DNA of 31,642 bases from Candolleomyces eurysporus (GCA_027579435.1 JANBPK010001295.1:1-31642); one strand, 5' to 3'. Counted from the first letter of the stretch, positions 8,926 to 18,301 are shown. The notes: a model not told the origin generated them from the letters alone. Made by a program: numbers and translations.

Positions 8926-9754
8926 GCGTTTGGATTCCGCTCCGTCCCTCAGGGCATCGGGTGAAAGTCGGGGCCGGGCTGCCAGCCTATGCCCCCAAAT
9001 TTCAGTTGTGACACTGCCAAAGGGAGGGGAAGTCGGGGCAGGCCTAGGGGAGGCACCGTAAGGCGTAAGCTGAGAAGGACCTTGTCAAAGCTCGCCCTAT
9101 CAGGCCCCAAACAGAGGGGGTGATGCAGCCGACAGGTGGGGTGCGGGTCAGCGCCTTTGAGCGCCACGAGCTTAACCATACTTGCGCGCGCCTACTTAGA
9201 TGACCAGCGCTTACTTGAGCTCCCGGCCTCGCGCGGGGCTCACATTTCTGTTGAAAGTATGTGACCAGTTTGACTCACCTCTTATTTCGCTTTTTTTTGT
9301 TTTCCTTATCTTATCTCTTGCCTGATCTTATCTCAGCTTATCGGTCTCTCTATTCCCTTATCTTCGCTTTTATCTCATCTTTTGACTTCTTATTATTCCG
9401 GACTCTTTTCCATGTTCTTAGCAATTGCTCCCATGCTGAGAACATGTTCCGAATTGCTTCCGCTTAGTTACCCCGAGGTTTTAGCTATTTCCTTCCGATA
9501 TTCCGGTTTTCTGTTATTCCGGTCCATGTGATTGTTGATTTAGGATATATATGGTCCTGTATTGTCCTGGAGTCCCCCAGATCAGTTCCCTGACTGTCGG
9601 ACTCCAGTTGACTGCCTTGCTGTTCAAACAATTTCACCATGCGACAGTGTTATGTCTCGTTTCATTTTAATGTTGTTTACTTGTACTGTAGATAGCGACC
9701 AGCCTCCCTCTGTGCCCCGGAATATAAATAGGGCTTCAAAAAAAGNAAAAAAAA
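8926..9754 (+). repeat. LINE 3' UTR and poly(A), interrupted by solo LTR B
   Basis: This follows the LINE ORF and holds the same blocks as 4481-4805: CACCGTAAGGCG, GAGAAGGACC, AAACAGAGGGGG and GGTGGGGTGCGGG. A solo LTR B (9249-9630) splits it. The remainder carries ATGTTGTTTACTTGTA, AATATAAATAGGG and an A-run at about 9738-9754 with one ambiguous base. After the tail comes Copia gag at TACCTGGTCC, so the LINE tail is joined within a Copia gag gene. Confidence 0.85.
9249..9630 (+). repeat. solo LTR family B with target duplication ATTTC (reference short form)
   Basis: This complete 382-bp LTR runs from TGTTGAAAGTATGTGACC to CTTGCTGTTCAAACA. Perfect ATTTC repeats flank it at 9244-9248 and 9631-9635. 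A TATATATGG box lies near 9546. Outer hairpin arms are at 9567-9575 and 9599-9607, with an inner TCAG/CTGA stem at 9582-9593. It lacks the 52-nt extra segment. No internal region of family B is present in this window, so its coding type is unknown. Confidence 0.95.
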
Positions 9755-10692
9755 TTCACTACCTGGTCCGGCGATATGGAGGCCTGGCTCAAGTCCCAGG
9801 GCCTCTGGTGCATTGTTTCTGGTTCCCAGAAGCGCCCCGAGCGCAAACCGCCCTCTGCCAGCACCGATAATCCTCCCTCCGACTCCACTACCACTTCCAC
9901 CACTGCTACTGCTCAGACCGAGCTCCGTGAGGCGAAAATACTCGAGCTACAGGATGTTTGGGACGCTAAAAGCGACAAGGCAGCTGGTTGGATCTGGTTG
10001 ATGCTTGACCAGGACCAGAAGACACTTGTAGATGGATGCAAGGACAATCTGTGCGCTATGCGGACCACTCTGAAGGCTGGGAGCTGCTTCAACGCCTATA
10101 ATGACCTGTTTTCTATCCGGAAGAGCGATGACGAGTCTCTCCAGTCTCTCATCAACCGAGTGGACGAGTCCATGAAGCTTTGCCAGTCCCTCAGGCCCAA
10201 GGACTTCGACCTCAAGGCCTTGGACAAAGAGCTGACCTCCATGGTCCTCATCCGCGCTCTCCCGGACGAGTACAGCCACTTTGTCTCATCGCTCCTGCTG
10301 CTCATGGACAAGCTCGACAAGGACACGGTTCAGCAAGCGTTCCTTACAGAGGAGATTCAGCGCCGTCGTTGCGCTGCTGANGCTGTTTCNNTCGCCGCTA
10401 TGGCCNCNNCTTCNGCCCCACTNCAATGCGAGTTTTGTTCTCATCCTGGCCACGCGCAGTTGACTTGCCGCACCTTTGCCCGCGCTCAGGNAACCGCTCG
10501 CAAGCAGGCCGCGTCGGGAGGAAGCTGGAAACAATGCCAGGGAGCCAAGAAGGCGCAGGAAGCTACTGCCACTGTCCCAGCTGCAGAGTTCACAGGCAAT
10601 GCAAGTGCTATTTCGGATCTCCTTGATCCTTCGTCCCTGATCCAACCCACGCTGACTTCCGTTGGAATGCAGACACAGGCTGCACTTCAACA
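9755..10692 (+). pseudogene. Copia-A gag (5' truncated) with zinc knuckle
   Basis: The frame enters at TTWSGDMEAWLKSQG, about 15 residues after the natural start, directly after a LINE poly(A). The gag body includes KAAGWIWLMLDQD, SIRKSDDESLQSLINRVDE, LKALDKELTSMVLIRALPDEY and the DTVQQAFLTEEI helix. A CCHC zinc knuckle follows (CEFCSHPGHAQLTC, CX2CX4HX4C, about 10428-10469). A 24-bp in-frame deletion removes the residues between TTL and KAG. At about 10653 one C is missing from a C-run, so the frame runs out (stop at 10694-10696) instead of entering the protease. Several ambiguous bases lie at 10381-10491. Confidence 0.88.
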
Positions 10693-10975
10693 ATGACGCC
10701 CCACCGCCACTGGATGCGCAATTATCGCCTATACCGCATTCCGGTCAAGTTAGCAGATGGAAGTGTTATTTATTCAGCTGGGATAAACGGGACAATGCTG
10801 GAGGATATCACAGCAATGCTGGCGCAGGCCAACCTACCCGCTAGCTTCTGGGGAAGATGCTTTGCCACGCAGGTCAAGGTCTGGAACTGCCTCCTCACCG
10901 CCTCGCTACCAGGGAGGACTCCGTTCAAGGCGTGGTTTGGAAGGAAGCCTGCTCTCAGTCCCTTCAGAGTCCGCC
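10653..10975 (+). pseudogene. Copia-A protease start fused to integrase
   Basis: In the +1 frame relative to gag the sequence reads NADTGCTSTMTPHRHWM, the Asp-Thr-Gly active site of the Copia aspartic protease, then KLADGSVIYSAGI. Near 10787 it jumps to GTMLEDITAMLAQANLP and ATQVKVWNCL, late integrase. The rest of protease, the GAG-pre-integrase domain and the integrase catalytic residues are deleted. A further deletion sits near 10973 before the next fragment. Confidence 0.82.
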
Positions 10976-11243
10976 TGACTATCACGCATAGACGTTCTAT
11001 AATCCGGTCAGCAAGCAGTTCATTATCTCCAAGTGTACAGAATTCGATGAGCGCATGTTTCCTGGCCTCTCTGTAAAGCAAACAAGGCCGGATGCTCAAC
11101 TCCAGCTCTTGGTAACTCCCGCATCCCAGCCGGCTTCCTCCAACCTTATTCCTTTGCCCTTCACTCCAGAGGACTCTGACACTTCCCAAACACCTCTACC
11201 ACATCTTGACACCATCCCAACACCTCCAGTCGCCAAGTCAAAC
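10976..11243 (+). pseudogene. Copia-A integrase tail and proline/serine linker fragment
   Basis: This includes the end of the integrase fold and the start of the low-complexity linker (MFPGLSVKQ, LVTPASQPASSN, DTIPTPPVAKSN). It matches 752-935 and 15390-15570. It ends abruptly at 11243, where LINE 3' UTR sequence begins, so RT and RNase H of this Copia copy are missing here. Confidence 0.75.
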
Positions 11244-11436
11244 GGAGGCAGGGCGTGGCGAACGAGTGGGGTGCGGGACAGGGCCTCTGAGTGCCCGGAC
11301 CTACATCTCACATTAGTGACTGCTTTACATCCGCCTTGTTCTCCAATGTTGTTTACATGTACCCGTAGATAGCAACCGGCCTGCCTCTGTGCCCCGGAAT
11401 ATAAATAGGATTCCNAAAAAAAAAAAANAAAAAAAC
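11244..11436 (+). repeat. 5'-truncated LINE 3' tail with poly(A)
   Basis: Only the last 190 bp or so of the LINE 3' UTR are present. They contain GGGGTGCGGGACAGGG, ATGTTGTTTACATGTA, GGAATATAAATAGGATTCC and a long A-run with ambiguous bases at about 11415 and 11427. The 5' edge lies in the Copia linker. The A-run is followed immediately by LINE RT coding sequence at 11437. Confidence 0.85.
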
Positions 11437-12906
11437 CGTGACACGTCAGACCCGCGAAGAGCTGATGTCGGTGTAGGCCAAGGATCAGCCCTATCCCCAG
11501 TTCTATCGGCGCTTGTCATAGCGCCGGTCATGAAGCTATTCAGGAAGAGGAGTGCAGGGTTGGGGTGCACCCTCATCTCTTACGTGGACGATGGCGACAT
11601 CATCGTCCAATCATCAGAGATAGACACGAACTGTGTCATGCTTCGGCATGCATACGGTATTGTGTTTGACCTCTTTACAAAGTCAGGACTTGCGTTGGAA
11701 CACAACAAGACCGAGCTCTTCCACTTCACGAGGGCCAGGACCGGTTTCAACCGGTCTCTGGACCTAGGATATGAGCCATACACCGGCGACAACCCACTCA
11801 AACCCAAGACCTACTGGCGGTACTTGGGTTTCTATTTCGATAGGAAGTTGACGTTCCAGGAGCACGTCCGCTATTACTCCACCAAGGCCCTCACCACCGT
11901 TATGGCGATGAGGATGCTTGGTAACTCGACGAGAGGCCTCTCCCCTCGCAACAAGCGCATCCTGTATAGGGCATGCGTGGTGCCTATCGCCACGTACGGC
12001 CACAGGCTGTGGTACTTCGAAGGAGCCAAGACTAAAGGTGCCCTCAAGACACTTACATCCATGCAGCGGAAAGCTGCATGTTGGATCATAGGTGCATTTC
12101 GCACCTCACCGACCGGGGGAGTGGAGAGCCTAGCAGGACTACCGCCCATCCGACTACATTTACACAAGCTCTCGCAGAGAGCGGTGTTCCGCACGGCCAC
12201 CTTATCGGACACCCATCCGCTTCGGTCGTTAATGAGGGGGGAACACGCTAAGACGGCGGCACCCGCACTTGGAGCGTCCTGCTGGATGTCAGTGGACAGA
12301 CAGAAGACGGTTCGTGATGCAGTTACCGAGACAAGCAGTAAACTGGACAACCTCACTGAGACGTTCTCCCCGTGCGCGGAGGAGAACACCCCGGGTGAAC
12401 GTCTACTGGACAGATACCAGAAGAGAGTTCTGTTCGACGAATTTGACCCCAAGGGTGAAGACGCGCTGTCCAAGCGACGCTCCTCCCTTGACAACATGCA
12501 GCGGCAGGCTGCACGAGATCGGAGCACGGTGTGCTGCGGGACAGACTGCTCAGTCCCACGACAGACCACGCGACAGGCTACGGCCTCGTTCGTTATAGAA
12601 CGGGCTGGAAACGACCCCATCGCCTCTACATGGGCGGCAGGGAAGATCACTTCCGCTTGTGCGGAGCTCTTCGTGATAAGGGCGGCGATCGTTAGGGCTG
12701 TGTCACTTGACGAATGCGACCATATCATGGTATTCACCGACTCCATGGCCTCAGCGAGGCGAGCGGTGGACCCGTCCGTCCACTCAGGACAGGCACACTC
12801 CCTTGCAGTATGCAAGGCCCTGGCTGCGTGGCTCTCCCAAGGGGAGGACTGCTACATCGAATTCATTGGCACGCCCTCTAAACTTGAGTGGGGCGTCCAA
12901 CACAAG
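11437..12906 (+). pseudogene. LINE RT (C-terminal) plus RNase H, long open frame
   Basis: This is the best preserved LINE coding block: about 490 codons with no stop, but missing its start and its C-terminal zinc segment. It enters at NRDTSDPRRADVGVGQGSA (RT motif B). SYVDDGDIIVQS follows (YVDD at 11581-11592), then the thumb (LFTKSGLALEHNKTELFHFT) and the YWRYLGFYFDRKLTFQEH, GHRLWYF and SPTGGVESLAG linker blocks. RNase H comes last: Asp at 12544-12546 (GTDCSVP), Glu at 12664-12666 (ACAELFVI), Asp at 12739-12741 (FTDSMASA) and the KLEWGVQHK end. It is joined to Copia gag at about 12905 across the shared short string ACAAGGC. Confidence 0.9.
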
Positions 12907-12921
12907 GCGGCAGCTGGTTGG

Positions 12922-13352
12922 TGTTGAACTTATGTGAAATAGACGCCTGTTCCATGGCGCTTATTACATAAACCTCTATAAATAAGTATTACGCAGTAAA
13001 CTCGGTATATAGTAGGTCTAGTAGTATTCTAGGTTCAGCCTCTAGAGCTAAGCGTCATAATGGTGTCAGAATTACACCTTAAGCATGCAATGCTCAGTCA
13101 TCCAATGTGCACAGACCACTAGGTGACTTTGTGTGACGTTACGGTCACATATTCGAGTAGTATATAAACCATGTAGTTTAGTACGAATAAAAGCTCGAAG
13201 CACTTTCTATTAAGCAAAGTCAGTAGTACATCCCTCAAGCATCACTCTATAGTCGATCCCTGTATAACGGTATGTCTCAACAACATACTCTCCCTACTTG
13301 TAGCTGTGGCACTGCTGGACTCGCATTACCATGCGAGAAATGCTGTCTAACA
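12922..13352 (+). repeat. solo LTR family C with target duplication GTTGG
   Basis: This 431-bp unit starts TGTTGAACTTATG and ends GCTGTCTAACA. GTTGG repeats flank it at 12917-12921 and 13353-13357. It splits the Copia gag string GCTGGTTGG/ATATGGTTG. Orientation follows a TATA box (AGTATATAAACC, about 13158) and a downstream AATAAA (about 13185). It appears once and shows no similarity to LTR A, B, D or E. No internal region is seen. Confidence 0.92.
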
Positions 13353-13905
13353 GTTGGATATGGTTGATGCTCGACCAGGACCGGGAGACGCTTGTGGATG
13401 GATGCAAGGATAATCCGTGCACTATGTGGACCACTCTGGAGTCAACTTACTGTCAGAAGAAGGCTGGGAGCCGCTTCAACACCTACGACGACCTATCTTC
13501 TATCCGGAGGAGCGATGACAAGTCTCTCCAGTCTCTCATCAACGGAGTGGATGTGTCCATGAAGCTCTGCCAGTCCCTCAGGCCCAAGGACTTTGACCTC
13601 AAGGCCTTGGACAAAGAGCTTACCTCCATAGTCTTGTCTTGTCGCTCCTGCTCATGGACAAGCTCGACAAGGACACGGTTCAGCAAGTGTTTCTTACAGA
13701 GGAGATTCAGCGCCGTCGTTGCACTGCTGATGCTGTTACCATGGCCGCGATGGCTGCCGCTTACGCCCCACTTCAATGCAAGTTTTATTCTCGTCCTGGC
13801 CGCGCGCAATTGACTTGCCGCACCTTTGCCCGCGCTCAGGAAACCGCTCGCAAGCAGGCCGCATCGGGAGGAAGCTGTAAACAATGCCGGGGAGCCCTGT
13901 GGTCA
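13353..13905 (+). pseudogene. Copia-A gag fragment with damaged zinc knuckle
   Basis: After the solo LTR C, gag resumes at WIWLMLDQDRETLVDG and includes the ESTYCQKK segment that the copy at 9755 lacks. A deletion near 13633 removes the LIRALPDEYSHFV region and shifts the frame; gag continues with LLLMDKLDKDTVQQVF. The zinc knuckle reads CKFYSRPGRAQLTC, so the second Cys is Tyr and the His is Arg, and zinc binding would be lost. The fragment ends at GGSCKQCRGA, where it jumps to protease sequence. Confidence 0.85.
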
Positions 13906-14099
13906 TTGACCCTGCTGTCCTGTCTTTACCTTACCCGGTGTTGTGGTTTTGAATTCCATGTTTATTCTGTCTTCATGCACTTTATGCGCAACTCACTCAC
14001 TATGTTCCGCGCTCAAATCACGCCCAACAATGCCGCCTACATCAATGGGACAACTCTACCAGCTTCTGAGGCTGCTTGCGCAATCACCACAACCCCACT
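13906..14099 (+). pseudogene. Copia-A protease C-terminal region
   Basis: This region runs from the second half of protease (GTGGTCATTGACCCTGC) toward the GAG-pre-integrase domain. The same order appears at 24530-24740. The Asp-Thr-Gly active site has been deleted. The frame is intermittent. It ends at the solo LTR B insertion, and the reading frame (ITTTPL/DLQLWHERL) resumes after it. Confidence 0.65.
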
Positions 14100-14527
14100 T
14101 GTTTGAACAGCAAGGCAGTCAACTGGAGTCCGACAGTCAGGGCACTGATCTCGTATTGGGAATAGACTACTCACCTGGAGTCCGACAGTCAGGGCACTGA
14201 TCTGGGGGACTCCAGGACAATACAGGGCTATATATATATATAACCTAAAACAATAATCACATGGACCGGGATAATGGAAAACCGGAATATCGGAAGGAAA
14301 TAGCGAAAACCTCGGAGTAACTAAGTGGAAGCAATTGAGAACATGTTCTGGGCATGGGAGCAATTGCCGAGAACATGGAAAAGAGTCCGGAATGATAAGA
14401 AGTCAAAGATGAGATAAAATCAAAGATAAGGGAATAGGGAGACCGATAAGATGAGGCAAGAGATAAGATAAGGAAAACAAGAAAAGCGAAATAAGAGGTG
14501 AGTCAAACTGGTCACATACTTTCAACA
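14100..14527 (-). repeat. solo LTR family B (long form) with target duplication CCACT
   Basis: This 428-bp inverted copy reads TGTTTGAACAGC to ACTTTCAACA on the plus strand. CCACT repeats flank it at 14095-14099 and 14528-14532. It is the only LTR B copy with an intact GTGAGT at the start of the extra 52-nt segment. It interrupts Copia-A between protease and GAG-pre-integrase. Confidence 0.95.
14123..14174 (-). other. candidate 52-nt intron in LTR B
   Basis: On the LTR sense strand it starts GTGAGTAGTCTATTCC, contains CTGAC about 13 nt before the end, and ends GGACTCCAG. It follows another GGACTCCAG, giving a CAG/GTGAGT donor context. The LTR B copies at 9249, 16876 and 19380 lack exactly this segment. 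Its 3' portion duplicates upstream LTR sequence, so repeat-mediated deletion is an alternative. Confidence 0.5.
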
Positions 14528-14911
14528 CCACTTGACCTCCAGCTCTGGCATGAACGCCTGTGTCACCACAACTCAGCGGACATTCAGAAGCTCGGCTCTC
14601 ATGGGCTAGCCACTGGCATTACCACCTCATCATCCGCAAAGCGCGATCCTATCTATGAGCCCTGTCTTGCTGGGAAAATGCATTCCTCTCCTTTCCCTTC
14701 CACCGGCCATCGTGCTTCTGCCCCTCTCAATCCCATTAACACCGACCTCTGTGGCCCTCTTTCAGCATCTACGCCGGAGGCATACCGGTATTGGTGTGTC
14801 TTTATTGATGACCATACTCGTTACCGGATTGTAGTGCTGCTCAAGAGGAAGAGCGACACATTCACCGCATTCAAGCAGTTCAAAGCGCTTGCTGAGAACC
14901 AATTGGGTTGA
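14528..14911 (+). pseudogene. Copia-A GAG-pre-integrase and integrase N-terminus
   Basis: LWHERLCHHNSADIQKLG and PCLAGKMHSSPFPST give the His/Cys zinc-binding GAG-pre-integrase module. The integrase core start follows (PINTDLCGPLSASTPEAYR, YWCVFIDDHTRYRIVVLL). Translation stops at TGA 14909-14911, where the copy at 247 has CGG. The next fragment continues in the following frame-matched codons, so this is a point nonsense and not a truncation. Confidence 0.88.
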
Positions 14912-16006
14912 GAGGTCAAGGCATTACACGATGATAAGGATGGCAAGTACATGTCCAAGGAGTTCAATGACTTCTGTGACAAGTCTGGGATCGTGCGCAC
15001 CCACACAGCATGCAATCGACCTCAGCAGAACGGCGATGCAGAGCATGAAAACCGGACAATGCTGGCACAGGCCAACCTATCTGCTAGCTTCTGGGGAAGA
15101 TACCTTGCCACGCAGGTCAAGGTCTGGAACTGCTTGCCAATTGCCTCGCTACCAGGGAGGACTCTGTTTGAGGCGTGGTTTGGAAGGAAGCCTGATCTCA
15201 GTCACTTCAGAGTGTTTGGGTGCACGGCCCATGTCTTCATCCAGAGGGACAAGCACAAGAAGCTGGGGTTGCATATGCAAAAGTGCATTTTTGTGGGGTA
15301 TCTGCCTGACTATGACGCATGGACCTTCTATAATCCGGTCACCAAGTGGTTCATTATCTCCGAGGGCGCAGAATTTGATGAGTGCGTGTTCCCTGGCCTC
15401 TATGAAGCAAACGACATACAATGCTCAACTCCAGCTCTTGGTAACTCCTGCATCCCAGCCGGCTTCCTCCAACCCTATTCCCTTGCCCTTCACTCCAGTG
15501 ACTCTGACGCTTCCCAAACACCTCTACCACATCTTGACACCATCCCAACACCTCTGGTCGCCAAGTCGAACACTCCTTCTCCGGCCGCTTCACCAGCTCC
15601 AGCTCCCTTCTTGGACTTGCCTCCTCCACCTCCCGCTGTTCCCGCTCCACAGCCTCCTGCGCCTCCAGTCGCTCTCAGGCGATCCCAGCACGAGGTGAAG
15701 AAGCCAGGGGAGTGGTCGAAGGTACCTAGACCTGCTCCGCATCCATATGAGCGTCCTCAGCATGCTCAATCCCTTGCACGAGATCCCATTCCTGGTTCGC
15801 CCCCTTCTGCTGCTCCAGTCGCCCTGCCCGAGCCTCCTCCTAGTCCTGCTCCCCAACTTATTTCACCTCCTGCAGACAACTGGGAACCGAGAGATCCTTC
15901 TCCTGCAGTTGCGGACAGTGATAACAGTGACAGTGACCTTGGTGGTTACGCAGAAGTCCATACGGTTCAAGTAGGTGGAGATCCAAGGACATTCAAGGAC
16001 ATTCAA
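14912..16006 (+). pseudogene. Copia-A integrase core end, tail and proline-rich linker
   Basis: ALHDDKDGKYMSKEF retains the second catalytic Asp, and PQQNGDAEHENRTML retains the Glu. An 18-bp deletion removes EDVTAM after NRTML. The tail includes ATQVKVWNC and FRVFGCTAHVFIQRD, followed by the Ser/Pro linker. A 10-bp tandem duplication at about 15987-16006 (GGACATTCAA twice) breaks the frame just before RT. Many differences from the copy at 280-1370 are CpG transitions. Confidence 0.85.
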
Positions 16007-16875
16007 GCAGGCTATGGCCTCACCTCAAGCACAGCATTGGGAAGCAGCAGCCGCGGAAGAGATCCTCACGCTCATTGCTAATGGGACATGGGAGCTTGTT
16101 GAGCTGCCTCCTGGCGAGAAGGCTATTCCCTCCGGTTGGGGTTTCAAGACCAAATGGACGTCTACGGGAGACGCTGAACGCTACAAGGGCAGAGTTGTTG
16201 CTAAGGGGTGTTCTCAACGTCCCGGGATTGACTACGATGACACCTACTCCCCCACATTCCGTGCCTCTGCCTTGTGCACCACGGTAGCTGCTGCAGGGAT
16301 CGAAGACATGGAGCTTCGCTCTGTGGATATCTCAGCTGCTTTCACAAATGGCGACCTCGAAGAAGTCATCTACATGCGTCAGCCCGAGGGATTCCACGGA
16401 GGCGGTCCCAACATTGTGTGCAGACTCAAGAAATTGCTCTTTGGTCTCAAGCAAGCAGCCAGGCAATGGAACAAGAAGCTTCACTCTGTGCTTCTGGAGC
16501 TTGGATTCATGCGTTTGCGGTCAGATCGGTCAGTTTACATCGATGCCAAGGGCGAGGTACGCTTTATCATGCCTGTCTACATCGACAACATCACCCTCGC
16601 CTCCAAAGACACTGGTCTACTCAACCAAACTGTCCTGGACCTTTCCAAAACACTTCAAACTACGAGACTGGGGTGAAACCAAGTTCCTCCTTGGTGTTGA
16701 AATCATCCGCAATCATGCCAACCACTCGATTTCCCTCTCCCAGCGCCAGTACATCATCAAAATGCTTGAGCGCTACTCCATGGCTGAGTGCAACCCAGTC
16801 GGAACACCTCTGGCCCCCGGAACAAAGCTCTTCAAGACAATGTGTCCTTAGACTCAGGAAGAGATTGATGACTAC
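16007..16875 (+). pseudogene. Copia-A reverse transcriptase with YIDN active site
   Basis: RT runs from QAMASPQAQHWEAAAAEEI through GWGFKTKWTSTGDAERYKGR, VDISAAFTNGDLEEVIYMR and LFGLKQAARQWNKKL. Motif C reads YIDN: the second catalytic Asp codon is AAC at 16587-16589, where the copy at 1959 has GAC, so this RT would be dead. One extra A at about 16650 shifts the frame, the sequence recovers with FKLRDWGETKFLLGVEII, and a TAG at 16849-16851 (CAG in the intact copy) ends it. It is cut by solo LTR B at 16876. Confidence 0.9.
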
Positions 16876-17254
16876 TGTTGAAAGTATGTGACCAGTTTGA
16901 CTCACCTCTTATTTTGCTCTTCTTGTTTTCCTTATCTTATCTCTTGCCTCATCTTATCAGTCTCTCTATTTCTTTATCTTTGGTTTTATCTCATCTTTGA
17001 CTTCTTATCATTCCGGATTCTTTTCCATGTTCTTGGCAATTGCTCCCATGCTCAGAACATGTTCCCAATTGCTTCCACTTAGTTACTCCGAGGTTTTAGC
17101 TATATCCTTCCGATATTCCGGTTTTCCGTTATTCCGGTCCATGTGATTGTTGATTTAGGATATATATATATATATGGCCCTGTATCATCCTGGAGTCCCC
17201 CAGATCAAGTTCCCTGACTGTTGGACTCCAGTTGACTGCCTTGCTGTTCAAACA
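16876..17254 (+). repeat. solo LTR family B with target duplication ACTAC
   Basis: This 379-bp short-form LTR runs from TGTTGAAAGTATG to GCTGTTCAAACA. ACTAC lies at 16871-16875 and 17255-17259. It splits the Copia RT string GATTGATGACTAC/ATGCGCACTG. It contains a TATATATATATA box and the 23-nt-loop hairpin. Confidence 0.95.
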
Positions 17255-17949
17255 ACTACATGCGCACTGTTCCTTACCTCAGTGCAGTCAGATCCCTCAA
17301 CTACCTCTCCAACATGACACGCCCTGACATCTCCTACCTACGCTGTTGGCTATCTCGGCCGCTTCAGCTCGAATCCAGGCCCTCGCCATTGGGCCACAGT
17401 CAAGCATCTCTTTTGCTATCTGAGAGGATCGATGGACTACAAGCTTACCTACAGTCGAAAGGACACGTCCGTTGCCTTTGAAACTTACTGTGATGCTTTC
17501 CATGGCGATTGCCTGGACTCTGGACGGTCTACAGGTGGATATCTCACTGTGATGGGCGGAGGAGCTATTGGGTGGTCAAGCAAGCTACAGCCAATTGTTG
17601 CGCTTTCCAGCACTGAGGCTGAGTACATGGTTGCAACGAGGCTGCAAAGGAGATTTTGTGGATGCACAACATCCTGAGCAAGCTTGACTTTCCCCCAGCA
17701 TGACGCTTCACCTCTCCATATCGACAATCAGTCCGCTATCAGTGTGAGCAAGAACCCAGAACACTTTGGACAAAGGAAGCATCTCGATTTGCAGTTCTTT
17801 TGGCTTCGAGACATTGTAGAGAAAGGCACCATTGCTCCACTTCACATTCCTGGCACCGAGCAACCAGCAGATGCACTCACGAAGGCCTTAGCGCTTCTTC
17901 AAATTCGACTTGCAACACAGAGGATGGGACTTGTGGTGGATCAGGAGTT
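17255..17949 (+). pseudogene. Copia-A RT end and RNase H
   Basis: YMRTVPYLSAVRSLNYLSN continues the RT interrupted by the LTR. A 4-bp duplication near 17335 shifts the frame. RNase H follows with YCDAFHGDCLDSGRSTGGY and ALSSTEAEYMVAT, then another frameshift near 17640, then HIDNQSAISVSKNPEHF and PADALTKALAL. The natural stop TAG is changed to CAG, so the frame reads through into LTR A. Confidence 0.88.
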
Positions 17950-18102
17950 TGTCAGAAGGAAGTCACTTTGTGACTGCACTCCTTCATGGTTTGAGTTGGT
18001 TTTGTCTATTTTATTATATATCATCATTATCTAATCTTTATCACATCACATGACTGTGTATAGCTCCTTTAAACTGTAGATTTCCATCCTGGAGTCCCTT
18101 AG
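17950..18102 (+). repeat. LTR family A, 3' truncated
   Basis: It starts TGTCAGAAGGAAGTC at the normal distance after RNase H and ends at GGAGTCCCTTAG, just inside the hairpin, where a second LTR A begins. The remainder (loop and terminal 50 bp or so) is absent. Confidence 0.85.
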
Positions 18103-18301
18103 TGTTAGAAGGAAGTGACTTTGTGACTACACTCTAGCATGGTTTGATGTGGTTTTATCATATCTTATTGTTATCTCGTTGTTATCGCATCACATGATCG
18201 TCTGTAGCATATTTAAACCATAGATTTCCGTCCTGGAGTCCCTTAGTTCAGTACTCTGACTTGAGGACTTCAGTCCCTGCCTTCAGTTATTACTTTTAAC
18301 A
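18103..18301 (+). repeat. LTR family A, short form, abutting another LTR A
   Basis: This 199-bp LTR runs from TGTTAGAAGG to TTTTAACA and is complete apart from small indels. The flanks CTTAG and TTAGG do not form a clean 5-bp duplication, and the upstream LTR does not resume after it. A simple nested insertion is therefore not supported. Recombination between LTRs is more likely. Confidence 0.88.

Noticed and set aside
9738..9754. A-runs with ambiguous bases as special insertion sites
   Set aside because: Ambiguous bases in homopolymers (near 4973, 9746, 11415, 11427) look like sequencing uncertainty. The A-runs themselves are LINE tails.
14220..14245. TATATATATA run as a microsatellite of interest
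   Set aside because: It is the TATA region of LTR B and varies slightly in length among copies.
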